Counted from the stretch's first letter, positions 8,877 through 18,735 are shown. The stretch: 64,000 bases of DNA from Maridesulfovibrio sp. (GCF_963676065.1 NZ_OY780933.1:2644122-2708121); one strand, 5' to 3'. Made by a program: numbers and translations. The notes: generated from the sequence alone by a model not told the origin.

Positions 8877-9701
8877 TCAGTCCGCCAATGTCGGAAATTT
8901 TTTTATGACAGGTTTTTCACTCAGTTTGCCCATATTTTCCATTCTGATTTTTTGAATTTTAACCGCAATATTTAGAATATCACGGCTGGCTTCGGATTTA
9001 GGTGCAAACTTAATAAAAGGAATCTGTCGCCTTACAGCTTCTGTTACTGTCGGATCATAGCGTACATAGCCCATATTTTTCAACTTAATATTAAGAAATT
9101 TTTCGCAGGCCATATTCAGGCGATCAAAAGTTGAACGAGCCTCTTTTTCGTTTGAAGCCTGGTTTACTATTACGTTGAAATCACTAACATTATGCTGAGA
9201 GTGCAAAACTTTAATCAGAGCGTAGCTATCCGTTAGCGAGGTCGGTTCCGGGGTAATGACTACAATTCTCATCTGGGTCATTGACGCAAAAGACATCACC
9301 GTTCCGTTTATTCCGGCACCGAGATCAAGTACCAGATACTGATAACCGCCAACCAGTTTGGTTATTTTGCTGAAGAGTAATTCCTGCATATCGTCGTCCA
9401 TTTCCACCAGCTCTGGTACGCCGGAGGCTGCGGGCAGTATATCGAATTTTTTGCCCTTTTCGATTGGAATTACAATGTCAGACGGCTTTGCTCCGCTGGT
9501 AAGAAGATCCTGCATATTCGTTTCCGGGGAAATACCGAGCAGAACGTCGAGGTTTGCCAGCCCGAGGTCGCAGTCCATAAGCAGCAGGCTGTTTCCGCCT
9601 GCGTTCAGGGCGTAGGAAAGATTAAGGGAAAGGTTGGTTTTTCCCACTCCGCCCTTACCGCTCATGATAGCAAGGCTTAGTGTTTTATTGGCATTGATCA
9701 T
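8877..9701 (-). CDS. MinD/ParA-family ATPase (FlhG-like)
   Basis: A 274-residue deviant-Walker P-loop ATPase. SGKGGVGKT at residues 14-22 is the deviant Walker A with its signature lysine. MDCDLGLANLDVLLG is the A' region and VLDLGAGI the Walker B. Architecture and length resemble FlhG/YlxH (flagellar number and placement) more than the septum-site MinD, which usually has a C-terminal amphipathic membrane helix that I do not see. No flhF or minC/minE is adjacent; the upstream neighbour is a diguanylate cyclase. Role in polar flagellation or localisation is inferred. AAGGA precedes the ATG. Confidence 0.85.
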   Translation of the reverse strand: MINANKTLSLAIMSGKGGVGKTNLSLNLSYALNAGGNSLLLMDCDLGLANLDVLLGISPETNMQDLLTSGAKPSDIVIPIEKGKKFDILPAASGVPELVEMDDDMQELLFSKITKLVGGYQYLVLDLGAGINGTVMSFASMTQMRIVVITPEPTSLTDSYALIKVLHSQHNVSDFNVIVNQASNEKEARSTFDRLNMACEKFLNIKLKNMGYVRYDPTVTEAVRRQIPFIKFAPKSEASRDILNIAVKIQKIRMENMGKLSEKPVIKKFPTLAD

Positions 9702-9716
9702 GTTTTATCCTTTCCT

Positions 9717-10568
9717 TTAGTTTCCCGTGAATAAGAACTTTTTTTCATCGGCGTGAACAAGTGTTTCCTTGGTCACTGATTCAAAATCAATAATATCAGC
9801 TGTTTTGACTTGATCTTTGCCGGATTCTTTTGCTTCATAAAGAGCTTTGTCCGCTTTGTCGATCAATTGGTGCATTTCGATATCCACCATGCCTTTAAAG
9901 CAGGACACTCCGGCGGAGCATGTTACTGAAAATTTATCTTTGGAGCCTGGTACCTTAAAGTTCAGGTCACGAACTTTTCCGAGCAGCCTTTCCAGCAGTT
10001 GCTGGGATTTTACCAGTCCTACTCCTGCAAAAATGATGGCAAATTCTTCCCCGCCTATGCGGGCCACAAGATCATAACGGCGTGAGTTCCGGGCCAGTAG
10101 ATCCGCAAAGTCGATCAGTACTTCGTCGCCTTTGAGATGCCCCCATTTATCATTGATCTGTTTGAAATTATCCAGATCCAGTATGGCAAGGCTGACCGGG
10201 GTTTTATTCCGTCGGGTTCGTTCGATCTCCTGATCAAGTGTTCGCTCGAAGACCCTGCGGTTTGACAGACCGGTCAGTGGATCGTGGTCGGTCTTGTAGG
10301 AAAGTTCCTGCAGCACAGTTTGGACATGAAAGAGGTGTGGCGTTGTGTTACTATCTAAAGGTATAGTCAGCCAATCATTCAAGCCGTGTTGTTTCGCAAG
10401 TATTTCCCACGCCTCCAGAGTCATGCCCGGGCAAAGACGCATTACGGCCAGCCCGTCCTGAGACTCCTCTGGGTGGCATACGTTATTCGTTGTGCAGAAT
10501 TTGTCCCGCACTGAAATAAGTTCTTCCAGAAGGCTGGATTCATTTTCAGCGATGTACTCAGCGTTCAT
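9717..10568 (-). CDS. GGDEF diguanylate cyclase
   Basis: A cytoplasmic 283-residue protein that makes cyclic di-GMP. The N-terminal ~115 residues are a sensor-like region without membrane segments and with no recognised domain. The GGDEF domain begins at DPLTGLSNRR, has LDLDNFKQINDKWGH, and carries an intact active site GGEEF near residues 171-175. An RxxD inhibitory site (RRYD) lies five residues before it, so product feedback is expected. The ATG at 10568 overlaps the end of prfB by 11 bases and has GGAG upstream; an in-frame ATG six codons earlier has no such site. A c-di-GMP-binding PilZ protein is encoded 4 kb away at 14161. Confidence 0.92.
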   Translation of the reverse strand: MNAEYIAENESSLLEELISVRDKFCTTNNVCHPEESQDGLAVMRLCPGMTLEAWEILAKQHGLNDWLTIPLDSNTTPHLFHVQTVLQELSYKTDHDPLTGLSNRRVFERTLDQEIERTRRNKTPVSLAILDLDNFKQINDKWGHLKGDEVLIDFADLLARNSRRYDLVARIGGEEFAIIFAGVGLVKSQQLLERLLGKVRDLNFKVPGSKDKFSVTCSAGVSCFKGMVDIEMHQLIDKADKALYEAKESGKDQVKTADIIDFESVTKETLVHADEKKFLFTGN

Positions 10569-11677
10569 TTTCTCCGCCGTATGCATTAAGCATGTATTTT
10601 CTGATCAGACCGTCGAGCTCACCGTCAAGAACCGCTTCAACGTTGCCATCTTCGGCTCCGCAGCGATGGTCTTTAACCAGTCGGTAGGGTTGCAGAGTAT
10701 ATGTTCTGATCTGACTGCCGAATCCAATGGAATCTTTGGTGGCGTAATCAGCTCTTTTGCTTTCTTCCTGACGCTTAAGTTCCTGCTCGTAAAGGCGTGA
10801 CTTAAGAACCTTCATGGCGGTTTCTTTGTTCTTCAGCTGAGATTTTTCATTCTGGCACTGAACAACGATATTTGTGGGCAGGTGGGTTATGCGCACCGCG
10901 GAGTTGGTCTTGTTGACATGCTGTCCACCGGGACCGCTGGCCCGGAAGACATCGATCCGCAAGTCTTCGTCTTTAACCTCAATTTCAATGTCTTGAGAAA
11001 TTTCAGGATATACATCCACAGAGGCAAATGAAGTATGTCTTCTGCCGGAAGCATCAAAAGGGGATATCCTTATCAGGCGGTGAATACCTGCTTCGCCCTT
11101 CAGAAATCCGTATGCGTAAAGCCCTTCAATGCGCAGAGTTACGCTTTTGATACCTGCTTCGTCATCTGGCTGGTAGTCGAGGTAGCTGGCTTTCCAGCCT
11201 CGTTTGTCTGTCCAGCGCAGATACATTCTCAGCAGCATTTCCGCCCAGTCCTGCGACTCGATTCCGCCTGCTCCGGGATGGATTTCCAGAATGGCAGTGC
11301 TTTTATCTTCAGGATTGGCAAGCAGAGCTGCCAGTTCGGTCTGTTCTACAAGGGCTGCGAGCTTTTCAATATTTTCGGAGAGGGCCTCAAGGATTTCCTG
11401 ATCCTGCTCTTCCGAAGCCATCATCAGCCATTCTTCTACATCATTTTTACTGGATGAAAGGGCCGTGTACGATGACACTTTCTCTTCGAGCATTGATTTC
11501 TCACGCAGGACCGGGGTAAGTGCATCCGGCTTATCCCATGCTCCTGGTTTGCTCAGATCATGTTCTATTTCTTCAAGTCTTTCTTTGCTTTGTTCGTGGT
11601 CAAAGACGCCCCCAAAGGGATTCATATTTTCCGATACAGTCCAGTGCCTTGGATCTAAGGTCTGAGAGTTGAAGCAT
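10558..11677 (-). CDS. prfB: peptide chain release factor 2 (programmed +1 frameshift)
   Basis: Recognises UAA/UGA stops and releases the peptide. The conserved GGQ is in RASGPGGQHVNKTNSA. The true start is ATG 11677: 25 codons read to CTT at 11605-11603, directly followed by an in-frame TGA (11602-11600). Slipping forward one base on CTTTGAC continues as DHEQSKERL in the main frame, giving 372 residues. The G-rich TGGGGGCGT just before the slip site matches the internal Shine-Dalgarno-like stimulator known from E. coli prfB. So RF2 autoregulates its own synthesis here. A naive call would begin at 11625 and lose the N-terminus. Overlaps lnt upstream and the GGDEF gene downstream. Confidence 0.95.
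11599..11605 (-). promoter_or_regulatory. RF2 recoding site CUUUGAC
   Basis: The exact canonical slippery heptamer of prfB is present, with a G-rich stimulator three bases upstream. Frame before the site starts at 11677; frame after it ends at 10558. Confidence 0.95.
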
Positions 11678-13220
11678 GTTCTGTAATTATTCCTTTATAT
11701 TTATTACCGCCGGAATTTATGCGGCGGTTTATTATTATCCATACTGTGAAAAGCAGGGTCAAAATCAGCGGAGTGCGGGTTACTGTTTTGTAGTTCGCAT
11801 GATAGAAGGTTTCTCCGCTAAGAAGTGCAGCCTTAGCTACAACTGCCGCGTCAACGAACAATCCCGTTGTTTTGGTGACCCGTCCCAGCGGGTCGATGCA
11901 TGCGGAGATTCCAGTATTGGTTCCCCTGATCATATATCGCCCTTGTTCTACAGTCCTCATGGTCACAAGGTTGAGATGTTGTAGGGGAGCGGAAGTTTTT
12001 CCGTACCATGCGTCATTACTGATGTTTATCAGTATGTTGGCTCCCTTCTCAACTCTTTCCTGCGCCAGTTCCGGGAAAATACCTTCATAACAAATGAGCA
12101 TACCCATAGCAAGGTCACCGCTTTGCAGCGGTGCTGCGTCTGTTCCGGGTAAAAAATCCCCTGCGCCCTGCACAAGTTTACCCAGCGGGAGGATGCTTTT
12201 AAACGGGATATATTCTCCAAAAGGGACCAGATGCGATTTATCGTACCAGTCCATGTATTTTTTATCCGGTGAGATGAGGTAAGCGCGGTTGTATAGTGAG
12301 AAATCCCCTTTACTGTGCAGAACGTAGCCGGGGGCTCCGGTCAGGATAGGAGTTTTGGTTTCAGTGGCGAAGTTAATCAGCTCTGTACGCATTATACCGT
12401 GGTCTTGCAGGTAGAACGGCATAGCGGTTTCCGGCCAGACGACAATATCAGACTGATCTGTAATCTGTCTGCTGAGATCGAGATATTTTTTAAAGGTTGT
12501 ATTTTTGTATTCGTCATTCCATTTTTGAGCCTGATTAATGTTGCCCTGAACAAATCCGATGGAAGCTTCGCCGGTCTTTTTGATATTTGTAAACTGTTGT
12601 GGGCTGGTACGTACTCCGCCGAGAATTATGATGAATGCTACTACGGCTATCGCCCATATTTTGACGAGATGTGATTTTCTGCAGACCAGAATGGCAGCGG
12701 TCACGGATACCAGTAAACCGGAAAGTCCGTAAGCCCCGATGAAAGCGGCGCTCTGTATCCATTCAGGCCTGAAAGCCAGTGCAGATGAAAGAGTCATCCA
12801 CGGGAAGCCCGTAAACATGGCTCCCTGCGCTGTTTCCATGCTGGTCCATAGTAGTCCGCTGAACAGGCATAGCGCAAAAGGGGACAGAACCCGTACCGCA
12901 TGACTGAGCATATAGGTATAGAATGCGTAGTATGCGCCGACAAACATACCGATTAAGACAGGGCATGGAATCGCCAGTGCCCACGATAGTCCCCCGTAAA
13001 CACCTACAGGATATGCAATCCAGTACATGCTGGTAATGGCGGCTAGTGATCCTGCTATCCATCCAGTTTTCATGGCCTTGCGCGGGGACGGTGACGAAAA
13101 AGCGATAAGTCCCAGTGCCAGGGGGAATCCGAGAATGGCTGTGGGCAGGTGGAGCAGGGGATTGGCATAACCGATCCCCGCAGAAAGCATAGCAATAATA
13201 ATGGCGACAGCTGGGTGCAT
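11655..13220 (-). CDS. lnt: apolipoprotein N-acyltransferase
   Basis: Inner-membrane enzyme that adds the third acyl chain to lipoproteins in the periplasm. The 521-residue protein has an N-terminal multi-helix membrane domain (roughly residues 1-200) followed by a carbon-nitrogen hydrolase domain. The catalytic Glu-Lys-Cys triad is visible as WPETAMPFY, KSHLVPFGEY and MGMLICYEGIFPE. A final membrane helix is near the C-terminus. It starts one base after the corC stop, and its 3' end overlaps the first codons of prfB, so corC-lnt-prfB-dgc form one transcription unit. A full-length Lnt indicates triacylated lipoproteins. Confidence 0.95.
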   Translation of the reverse strand: MHPAVAIIIAMLSAGIGYANPLLHLPTAILGFPLALGLIAFSSPSPRKAMKTGWIAGSLAAITSMYWIAYPVGVYGGLSWALAIPCPVLIGMFVGAYYAFYTYMLSHAVRVLSPFALCLFSGLLWTSMETAQGAMFTGFPWMTLSSALAFRPEWIQSAAFIGAYGLSGLLVSVTAAILVCRKSHLVKIWAIAVVAFIIILGGVRTSPQQFTNIKKTGEASIGFVQGNINQAQKWNDEYKNTTFKKYLDLSRQITDQSDIVVWPETAMPFYLQDHGIMRTELINFATETKTPILTGAPGYVLHSKGDFSLYNRAYLISPDKKYMDWYDKSHLVPFGEYIPFKSILPLGKLVQGAGDFLPGTDAAPLQSGDLAMGMLICYEGIFPELAQERVEKGANILINISNDAWYGKTSAPLQHLNLVTMRTVEQGRYMIRGTNTGISACIDPLGRVTKTTGLFVDAAVVAKAALLSGETFYHANYKTVTRTPLILTLLFTVWIIINRRINSGGNKYKGIITEHASTLRP

Positions 13221-13221
13221 T

Positions 13222-14040
13222 TTAGTTTCCGGTGGGTGGGTCTATAAGGATGGAGATGATCTGTTTGGCATCTCCTTCGTGTACGGTGAATTTGTAGCCG
13301 GAAATATTGATGAACTCTCCTACATGGGGAATTCGTCCGGTTAGTTCGGATATGTATCCGCCGATGGATTCAACATGTTCTGAATCAAGAGTAAGATTAA
13401 GTTTTTCAGATACATCCGTAAGGGGAACCCTGCCGGAGATCAGGTATTTTCCGCTATCAAGTCGTTCAAAGTCAGAAGGTCGGTCGGCATCGTGCTCATC
13501 GGAAATGTCACCTACAATTTCTTCGAGTACATCTTCCATGGTGAGCAGTCCGGAAGTCCCGCCGTATTCATCCTGCAGGATTGCCATGTGAACACGTCCG
13601 GCCTGAAACTCCTTGAGCAGAGCTCTTACCTTGATGTTTTCAGATACAAAGAACGCCTTACGCATGATTTTATCAAGCGGCATATCGGTGTTGCCCCTCA
13701 GCAGGGGAGCAATGATGTCTTTGGCGTGAACAATTCCTATGATTTTGTCTTTCGTTTCCTGATAAACAGGAATTCGTGAATGTCCGTGTTCAATAATCTG
13801 TTCGGCAACTTCAGCAAGTCCGCTGTCAATTTCAACGCCGACCATATCAGTGCGGGGAATCATTATTTCACTGGCTTCAGTGTCTCTCATTTCAAGGACG
13901 TTAAGCAGCATGGAAACCATTTCTTCCTTGATTTCGCCGTCTTCACTTGCTTCGAGGATGTGCTCTTCAAGAGGGGGATCTGATTTTTTAAAGATATTGA
14001 CCATTTTGGCCCACAATCGGCCTTCAGAACCGTCGTCCAA
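13222..14040 (-). CDS. corC: CorC/HlyC-type CBS domain protein
   Basis: A soluble 272-residue protein with two CBS motifs (first MIPRTDMVGVEIDS, second around EDEYGGTSG-like QDEYGGTSGLLTMEDV) and a C-terminal CorC_HlyC domain ending near HVGEFINISGYKFTV. Family members are linked to magnesium/cobalt efflux and sit next to lnt in many proteobacteria, as here. The start is TTG at 14040 with AAGGAG seven bases upstream; no ATG in the right place exists. It lacks the DUF21 membrane domain of longer homologues, so it must act as an accessory factor. Confidence 0.88.
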   Translation of the reverse strand: MDDGSEGRLWAKMVNIFKKSDPPLEEHILEASEDGEIKEEMVSMLLNVLEMRDTEASEIMIPRTDMVGVEIDSGLAEVAEQIIEHGHSRIPVYQETKDKIIGIVHAKDIIAPLLRGNTDMPLDKIMRKAFFVSENIKVRALLKEFQAGRVHMAILQDEYGGTSGLLTMEDVLEEIVGDISDEHDADRPSDFERLDSGKYLISGRVPLTDVSEKLNLTLDSEHVESIGGYISELTGRIPHVGEFINISGYKFTVHEGDAKQIISILIDPPTGN

Positions 14041-14160
14041 TTCAATTCTCCTTTTTGGGGTTATTCCATATATTTCGAAAAATAAAACTCAGATTTATTT
14101 GTATATCTACTTAGTATGTACTGTCGGTGTCAACTGTCTGTCGATTTTGCAGATATCTGG

Positions 14161-15195
14161 TTATTCGTTTCCTTCTCTATAAAGCTCCAGATAGAGATTG
14201 TAGGTCCAATCATCCATTGCAGGACAGCCGTTCTGGCTTACCATTTCCCATTTGGGCTTCTTGGTCTCCTCGTCAAAGCCCATGAACTGGAATTCAAACG
14301 AAAGCCCAAGCTGCGCGTGACTTTGTGCGGGGTCGATAAACAGCCGTCTTATCTTGGCTATGAAGAGATGCCGAACAATACCCTTGTTGCCGAAATCCAC
14401 AAGACTCAACATTACAAGAAAATTCTGTCCTTTATTCAGCTTGAAACGTGCGGCCCGTTTTGAGTTCATATGGGTCAGTTCAAGGGAGAGTCCTCCGCCG
14501 GAAATATCGGCTAGGATTACGTTTGAATCTTTGCCGCCCATGTAACCGGGAGTATATTCACCGTTTGTGGAGATGAACTTAAGGCCGGCGGCCATGCCCT
14601 GTTTAGTATCAGGGATTATGTTTACATAGTCATAATGGCGGGTAGGCGGTGAGACTCTCAGAAATTCCCGTTTCTGAGTTTGTTCAATGTGATCGGGAAA
14701 GTCCAAGGTCAGATTGTAATACTGTGATCCTTTGGCTTTAACTTCGGTTATGACTGAGTTGAAGTTATAAAAAATGACCATACCCGCCTGCTTGGACGGA
14801 ATATGAAAAAAACCGTTTACTTCGCGGCCGAGCCAGGACTTTCCGATACTGCCGTTGGAGGGGATCTCCAGTTTAAGATGCCCGTCGATATCTTCAATGG
14901 AGCAGGCTATGGTGCGTCTTTTTTCTGATTTTGCATAAAAGCTTAGATCAATCTTTGAACGGTAGACCAGAGCTGTTTCAAATATTTTTTCGAGTTGTTT
15001 TTTACCGGTAATCCAGCTTGTTGGAGTCGCGTTAAGTCTCTTTTTCAATTCCCGGTTATTGTACCAGAGAACAGCAGCTGCGATGGCGACAATACCGAAG
15101 CCTACAATAATAAGCATGGTAACAGTCTGCTGGGGGAGGCCCGTGTCGCCGAATCCGCGGAGGGTTTTATATAAAAATTCCTGATCTACTGCCAT
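14161..15195 (-). CDS. membrane-anchored PilZ (c-di-GMP receptor) protein
   Basis: A 344-residue protein with one membrane helix near residues 26-44 (MLIIVGFGIVAIAAAVLW). A YcgR-like beta domain follows, then a PilZ domain. The c-di-GMP signature is intact: REFLR (RxxxR) and DISGGG (DxSxxG). Such proteins couple c-di-GMP to motility or envelope processes. No flagellar genes are adjacent. The diguanylate cyclase at 9717 is a possible partner, but this is inference. Its Shine-Dalgarno is weak. Confidence 0.85.
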   Translation of the reverse strand: MAVDQEFLYKTLRGFGDTGLPQQTVTMLIIVGFGIVAIAAAVLWYNNRELKKRLNATPTSWITGKKQLEKIFETALVYRSKIDLSFYAKSEKRRTIACSIEDIDGHLKLEIPSNGSIGKSWLGREVNGFFHIPSKQAGMVIFYNFNSVITEVKAKGSQYYNLTLDFPDHIEQTQKREFLRVSPPTRHYDYVNIIPDTKQGMAAGLKFISTNGEYTPGYMGGKDSNVILADISGGGLSLELTHMNSKRAARFKLNKGQNFLVMLSLVDFGNKGIVRHLFIAKIRRLFIDPAQSHAQLGLSFEFQFMGFDEETKKPKWEMVSQNGCPAMDDWTYNLYLELYREGNE

Positions 15196-15291
15196 TTGCT
15201 TCAGCCTTGTTCAAAATTAAAGCTTTTTTATATTTATACTTTTTTTTTATTAATTTGAAAAGCAAATGCTTTAATATGCAGGCTTAATATT

Positions 15292-17175
15292 TTAAATCGC
15301 TCCGATTTTTTTGAGATGAATTTCAATTGATGAGACTGCTGCCGGGGTAATTCCGGATATTCTGCTGGCCTGTCCCAGAGTTAAAGGGTGGACTTCCGTG
15401 AGTTTTTCAACTGCTTCCCGGGTAAGTCCAGAGACTTCTGAGTAATCGATTTCATCTGGAATGCTTACGGATTCCATTCTGCGGAATTTTTCTACCAGCT
15501 CCTGCTGACGGACGAGGTAACCTGCGTATTTGATCTGGGTTTCAGCCTCAGCGAGGATATCCTCGGCGAAGTTCTCAATTTCAGGCTTGAAATGGACCAT
15601 ATCCGCAATGGAAAGTTCCGGCTGACGCAGCAGGGCAGCAAGGGTAATACCTTTATTCGGTACTGTTCCGCCGATGCCGGTAATTTTTTCGCGTGTTGGT
15701 TTGTCCGGCTTTATCTGTGTGTTGTTAATCAGCTCCAGAGCTTCATCCAGCCCTTTTTTCTTGGCTGAAAACAGCGTCCAGTGATCGTCTTTGACCAGAC
15801 CCAGCTCACGTCCTATGGCGGTAAGGCGCAGGTCGGCATTGCCTTCGCGCAGCAGCAGGCGGTATTCAGCGCGCGAAGTGAACATACGGTATGGTTCCTG
15901 AGTTCCTTTCGTTACAAGATCATCCACCAGCACGGCAATGTAGGCCTGATCACGGGAAAGAAGGAAAGGATCGCGTCCTGTCAGTTTGCAAAAAGCGTTG
16001 CAGGCAGCCCAAAGCCCTTGTGCAGCCGCTTCTTCGTAGCCTGACGTTCCATTAATCTGCCCGGCAAGAAACAGTCCCGGAAGCACTTTGGTCTCAAGGG
16101 TCGGCAGAAGCTGCGTGGGCGGGACGAAATCATATTCTATTGCGTAGCCCGGACGGACGATCTGGGCCTGTTCGAGACCTTCAATGGAATGAATCATGCG
16201 TTTTTGCACGTCCAAAGGAAGGCTGGTGGGGATGCCGCTGGGGTAAACTTCAGGGCTGTCGTAACCTTCAGGCTCAAGGAAAATCTGATGACGGTCTTTT
16301 TCTGGGAACCGCGCGACTTTATCTTCAATGGAAGGGCAGTAGCGCGCTCCGGTTCCTTTGATCACACCGGTGAACATGGGCGAGCGTTCAAAGCCGCTGC
16401 GGATAGCTTCGTGGGCCTTCTCATTTGTATAAGTTATGTGGCAGCTTACCTGCGGCAGTTTGATTTCTGTAGTACGGAAACTGAATGGCTGAGGAGGATT
16501 GTCCCCGAGCTGTTCTTCCAGCCGGTCATAATCAATTGAGTCTTTGAGCAGACGCGGGGTTGTACCGGTTTTCAGCCGTCCCAGTGTCAGTCCTGCTTTT
16601 TCCAGACTTTTGGACATGCCTACGGAGGCCGGATCGCCCATGCGTCCGCCGCTGAAATTTTCCAGCCCGATGTGCATCAGTCCCTGCAGGAACGTTCCGG
16701 TGGTCAGCATCACCGAGCGGGAATAAAATTTTTCACCGATTTTGGTTACAACTCCGGCTGCCTCACCGTTCTCGATTATCAGGGATTCGGCTATATCCTG
16801 CCGGACCCAGAGGTTTTCCTGCGCGAAAATATCTTTTTGGACTACACGCATGTATTCATTGCGGTCCATCTGGGCTCTGCTGGCTCTAACAGCCGGACCT
16901 TTACGTGTATTCAGTATGCGGAATTGGATTCCGGCTTTGTCAGCCCAGATTCCCATGTGGCCGCCCAGCGCATCAATCTCTTTGACCATATGGCCCTTGG
17001 CAAGCCCTCCAATGGCGGGGTTGCAGGATAAATGTCCGATGCGGTCGACATTTATGGTTAAAAGCAGGGTCTTAAGGCCGAGGTTTGCGGCAGCCATTGC
17101 TGCTTCGCAGCCGGCATGACCTGCACCTGCAACGATGAGATCGAATTTACTTGGGGGCGGTTCTTTTCTGATCAT
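15292..17175 (-). CDS. mnmG: tRNA U34 carboxymethylaminomethyl-modifying enzyme subunit
   Basis: FAD-dependent partner of MnmE that installs cmnm5U34 in certain tRNAs. The N-terminal FAD-binding motif is VAGAGHAGCEAAMAAANLG, the substrate region includes NCPAIGG-like SCNPAIGGLAKGH, and the C-terminal helical domain ends near ASRISGITPAAVS. The start is uncertain. ATG 17175 (MIRKEPPPSKFD) fits the family length (627 residues), whereas ATG 17229 adds 18 non-conserved residues; neither has a good ribosome-binding site. It is a single gene with no mnmE nearby. Confidence 0.94.
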   Translation of the reverse strand: MIRKEPPPSKFDLIVAGAGHAGCEAAMAAANLGLKTLLLTINVDRIGHLSCNPAIGGLAKGHMVKEIDALGGHMGIWADKAGIQFRILNTRKGPAVRASRAQMDRNEYMRVVQKDIFAQENLWVRQDIAESLIIENGEAAGVVTKIGEKFYSRSVMLTTGTFLQGLMHIGLENFSGGRMGDPASVGMSKSLEKAGLTLGRLKTGTTPRLLKDSIDYDRLEEQLGDNPPQPFSFRTTEIKLPQVSCHITYTNEKAHEAIRSGFERSPMFTGVIKGTGARYCPSIEDKVARFPEKDRHQIFLEPEGYDSPEVYPSGIPTSLPLDVQKRMIHSIEGLEQAQIVRPGYAIEYDFVPPTQLLPTLETKVLPGLFLAGQINGTSGYEEAAAQGLWAACNAFCKLTGRDPFLLSRDQAYIAVLVDDLVTKGTQEPYRMFTSRAEYRLLLREGNADLRLTAIGRELGLVKDDHWTLFSAKKKGLDEALELINNTQIKPDKPTREKITGIGGTVPNKGITLAALLRQPELSIADMVHFKPEIENFAEDILAEAETQIKYAGYLVRQQELVEKFRRMESVSIPDEIDYSEVSGLTREAVEKLTEVHPLTLGQASRISGITPAAVSSIEIHLKKIGAI

Positions 17176-17376
17176 GGTTTGCTGTGCCTCGAGCGCCTGA
17201 GCATGGAGAAAGACTCGTAAAGTTACCATGCAGGAGTCCGTTCTAAATTGTAACGGGCTAAGCCGTGAGGACTTATTAGATAAAGTTTTTTTGAGAATAA
17301 ATCTGGGAGATTGAAATTAATAAAATCACAAAATATTGTATGCTTATAAGTTTTTATAAAAATCTAAAAGGCAATC

Positions 17377-17396
17377 AAGCCCCCGAAGGGGCTTTT
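17377..17396. terminator. terminator downstream of M20 peptidase gene
   Basis: AGCCCC-CGAA-GGGGCT with A/T-rich flanks, 20 bases after the minus-strand M20 stop. The T-run is better on the plus strand, so direction is not certain. Confidence 0.5.
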
Positions 17397-17415
17397 ATTG
17401 GATCACCTAAAATAT

Positions 17416-18636
17416 TTAGAACGGTAGAAGTGCCATTACTTTAGCGTCATTCAGTGTGTTGTTGATAGACCCTTTTTCATTGGGCTGATGAGCCTGATGC
17501 AGCAGGGTGGACCAGACAACGGTATGATAGCCGCGTTCGCGCAGATGCTTGGCAACTGTTCCGCCGCCGATTCCGCCCGGTTTTGCTTCTACACCGTAAA
17601 CTTCGTTTACAGCGAAAATCACTTTTTTCACGATTTCGGAATCAGCAGGAGTAGGCGGTGCTGCCTGACTCTTGTTTTCAACTTCTACAGAAATTTTCAC
17701 ACCGTATTCTTCGGCAACGTAAAGTCCCATGCCTTTGATCTGATCAACAACGTCATCCGGATCGTAGCTGGGCAGAATCCGGCAGTCGATATAGAAAACA
17801 TCTTTGCCCGGAATGGTGTTGACGTTTTCAACATTGGCTTCCTTCTTGGTCGGCTCAAAGGTGGAGTAAGGCGGAGAGAAGAGTTCGTCTTCTTCGTCAT
17901 AATGGTATTTGAGCTCGGGAACTTCCATGATCATAGCAGCGGCGGCCACAAGGGAGTTCACACCTTCGTCAGGTGTGGATGCGTGGCACTGTTTGCCTTC
18001 TACTGTGACCTTGATCCAGAGAGACGATTTTTCAGCGACTTCAACCAGCTCGGAATTAGGCTCACCGGAATCAGGCACGAGGAACAGGTCGCCTTTTTTG
18101 AACAGGTCTTCATGTTCGCGCATTATGTATTCAAGGCCGTAGTGGGAGCCTGTTTCTTCATCGGCTACAAAGATAAGGCCGAGGTTGATGCCCGGGGTCA
18201 TGTTGGATTCCATGAGAGCTTTGGCTGCTAAAACAGAGCTGACCAATCCCTGATGGTTGTCCTCTACTCCTCGGCCGTAAAGATTATCGCCGTCCTGAAC
18301 CATTTTGAAAGGATCTGTATTCCAGAGGCTTAAATCGCCGACGGGAACAACATCCATATGGGAGATAATCCATAATGTTCTGGAGCTGTCCTGTCCGGGG
18401 ATGACGGTAACCAGATTGGGTCTGTATCCACACTCAACACGATCATCCGGGGCATTGTATGATTTTACTTCTCCGAAACCGTTTTCCTTGAGGTATTCGG
18501 TGAGGAAGTCAGCTTTTGCCTTTTCGCCTGTTCCGTTGTTGGTGGGACCTATGGCGGGAATGGCAACCAGCTTGGCGTGGAGTTCGAGAGCTGCGTCTTT
18601 CATGTCGTCAATTTTTGAAAGAAGCTGAGTGGGCAT
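17416..18636 (-). CDS. M20-family metallo-hydrolase (DapE/ArgE-like)
   Basis: A 406-residue two-zinc amidohydrolase. SHMDVVP and GRGVEDNHQG hold the zinc-binding His and Asp. DEETGSHYG supplies the catalytic Glu, and the closing zinc His is in LHQAHQPNE. The overall sequence resembles the M20A succinyl-diaminopimelate desuccinylase/acetylornithine deacetylase-like group. The exact substrate is not predictable; dipeptidase activity is possible. CGGAG before ATG 18636. No biosynthetic partner is adjacent, so it is not necessarily part of lysine synthesis. Confidence 0.88.
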   Translation of the reverse strand: MPTQLLSKIDDMKDAALELHAKLVAIPAIGPTNNGTGEKAKADFLTEYLKENGFGEVKSYNAPDDRVECGYRPNLVTVIPGQDSSRTLWIISHMDVVPVGDLSLWNTDPFKMVQDGDNLYGRGVEDNHQGLVSSVLAAKALMESNMTPGINLGLIFVADEETGSHYGLEYIMREHEDLFKKGDLFLVPDSGEPNSELVEVAEKSSLWIKVTVEGKQCHASTPDEGVNSLVAAAAMIMEVPELKYHYDEEDELFSPPYSTFEPTKKEANVENVNTIPGKDVFYIDCRILPSYDPDDVVDQIKGMGLYVAEEYGVKISVEVENKSQAAPPTPADSEIVKKVIFAVNEVYGVEAKPGGIGGGTVAKHLRERGYHTVVWSTLLHQAHQPNEKGSINNTLNDAKVMALLPF

Positions 18637-18699
18637 GTGTGTTTCTCCGGTTATGCTTCATATACAGGTTTGTGAGAAAATATTCGTGATCCAACGTTC

Positions 18700-18735
18700 C
18701 AAAGAGAAGAGCCGGAACAAGTCCGGCTCCCATGA
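18700..18735 (-). terminator. terminator after PxxKW gene
   Basis: On the minus strand GAGCCGGA-CTTGT-TCCGGCTC is followed by TTCTCTTT. It lies 164 bases after the PxxKW stop, with no gene between. Confidence 0.55.
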
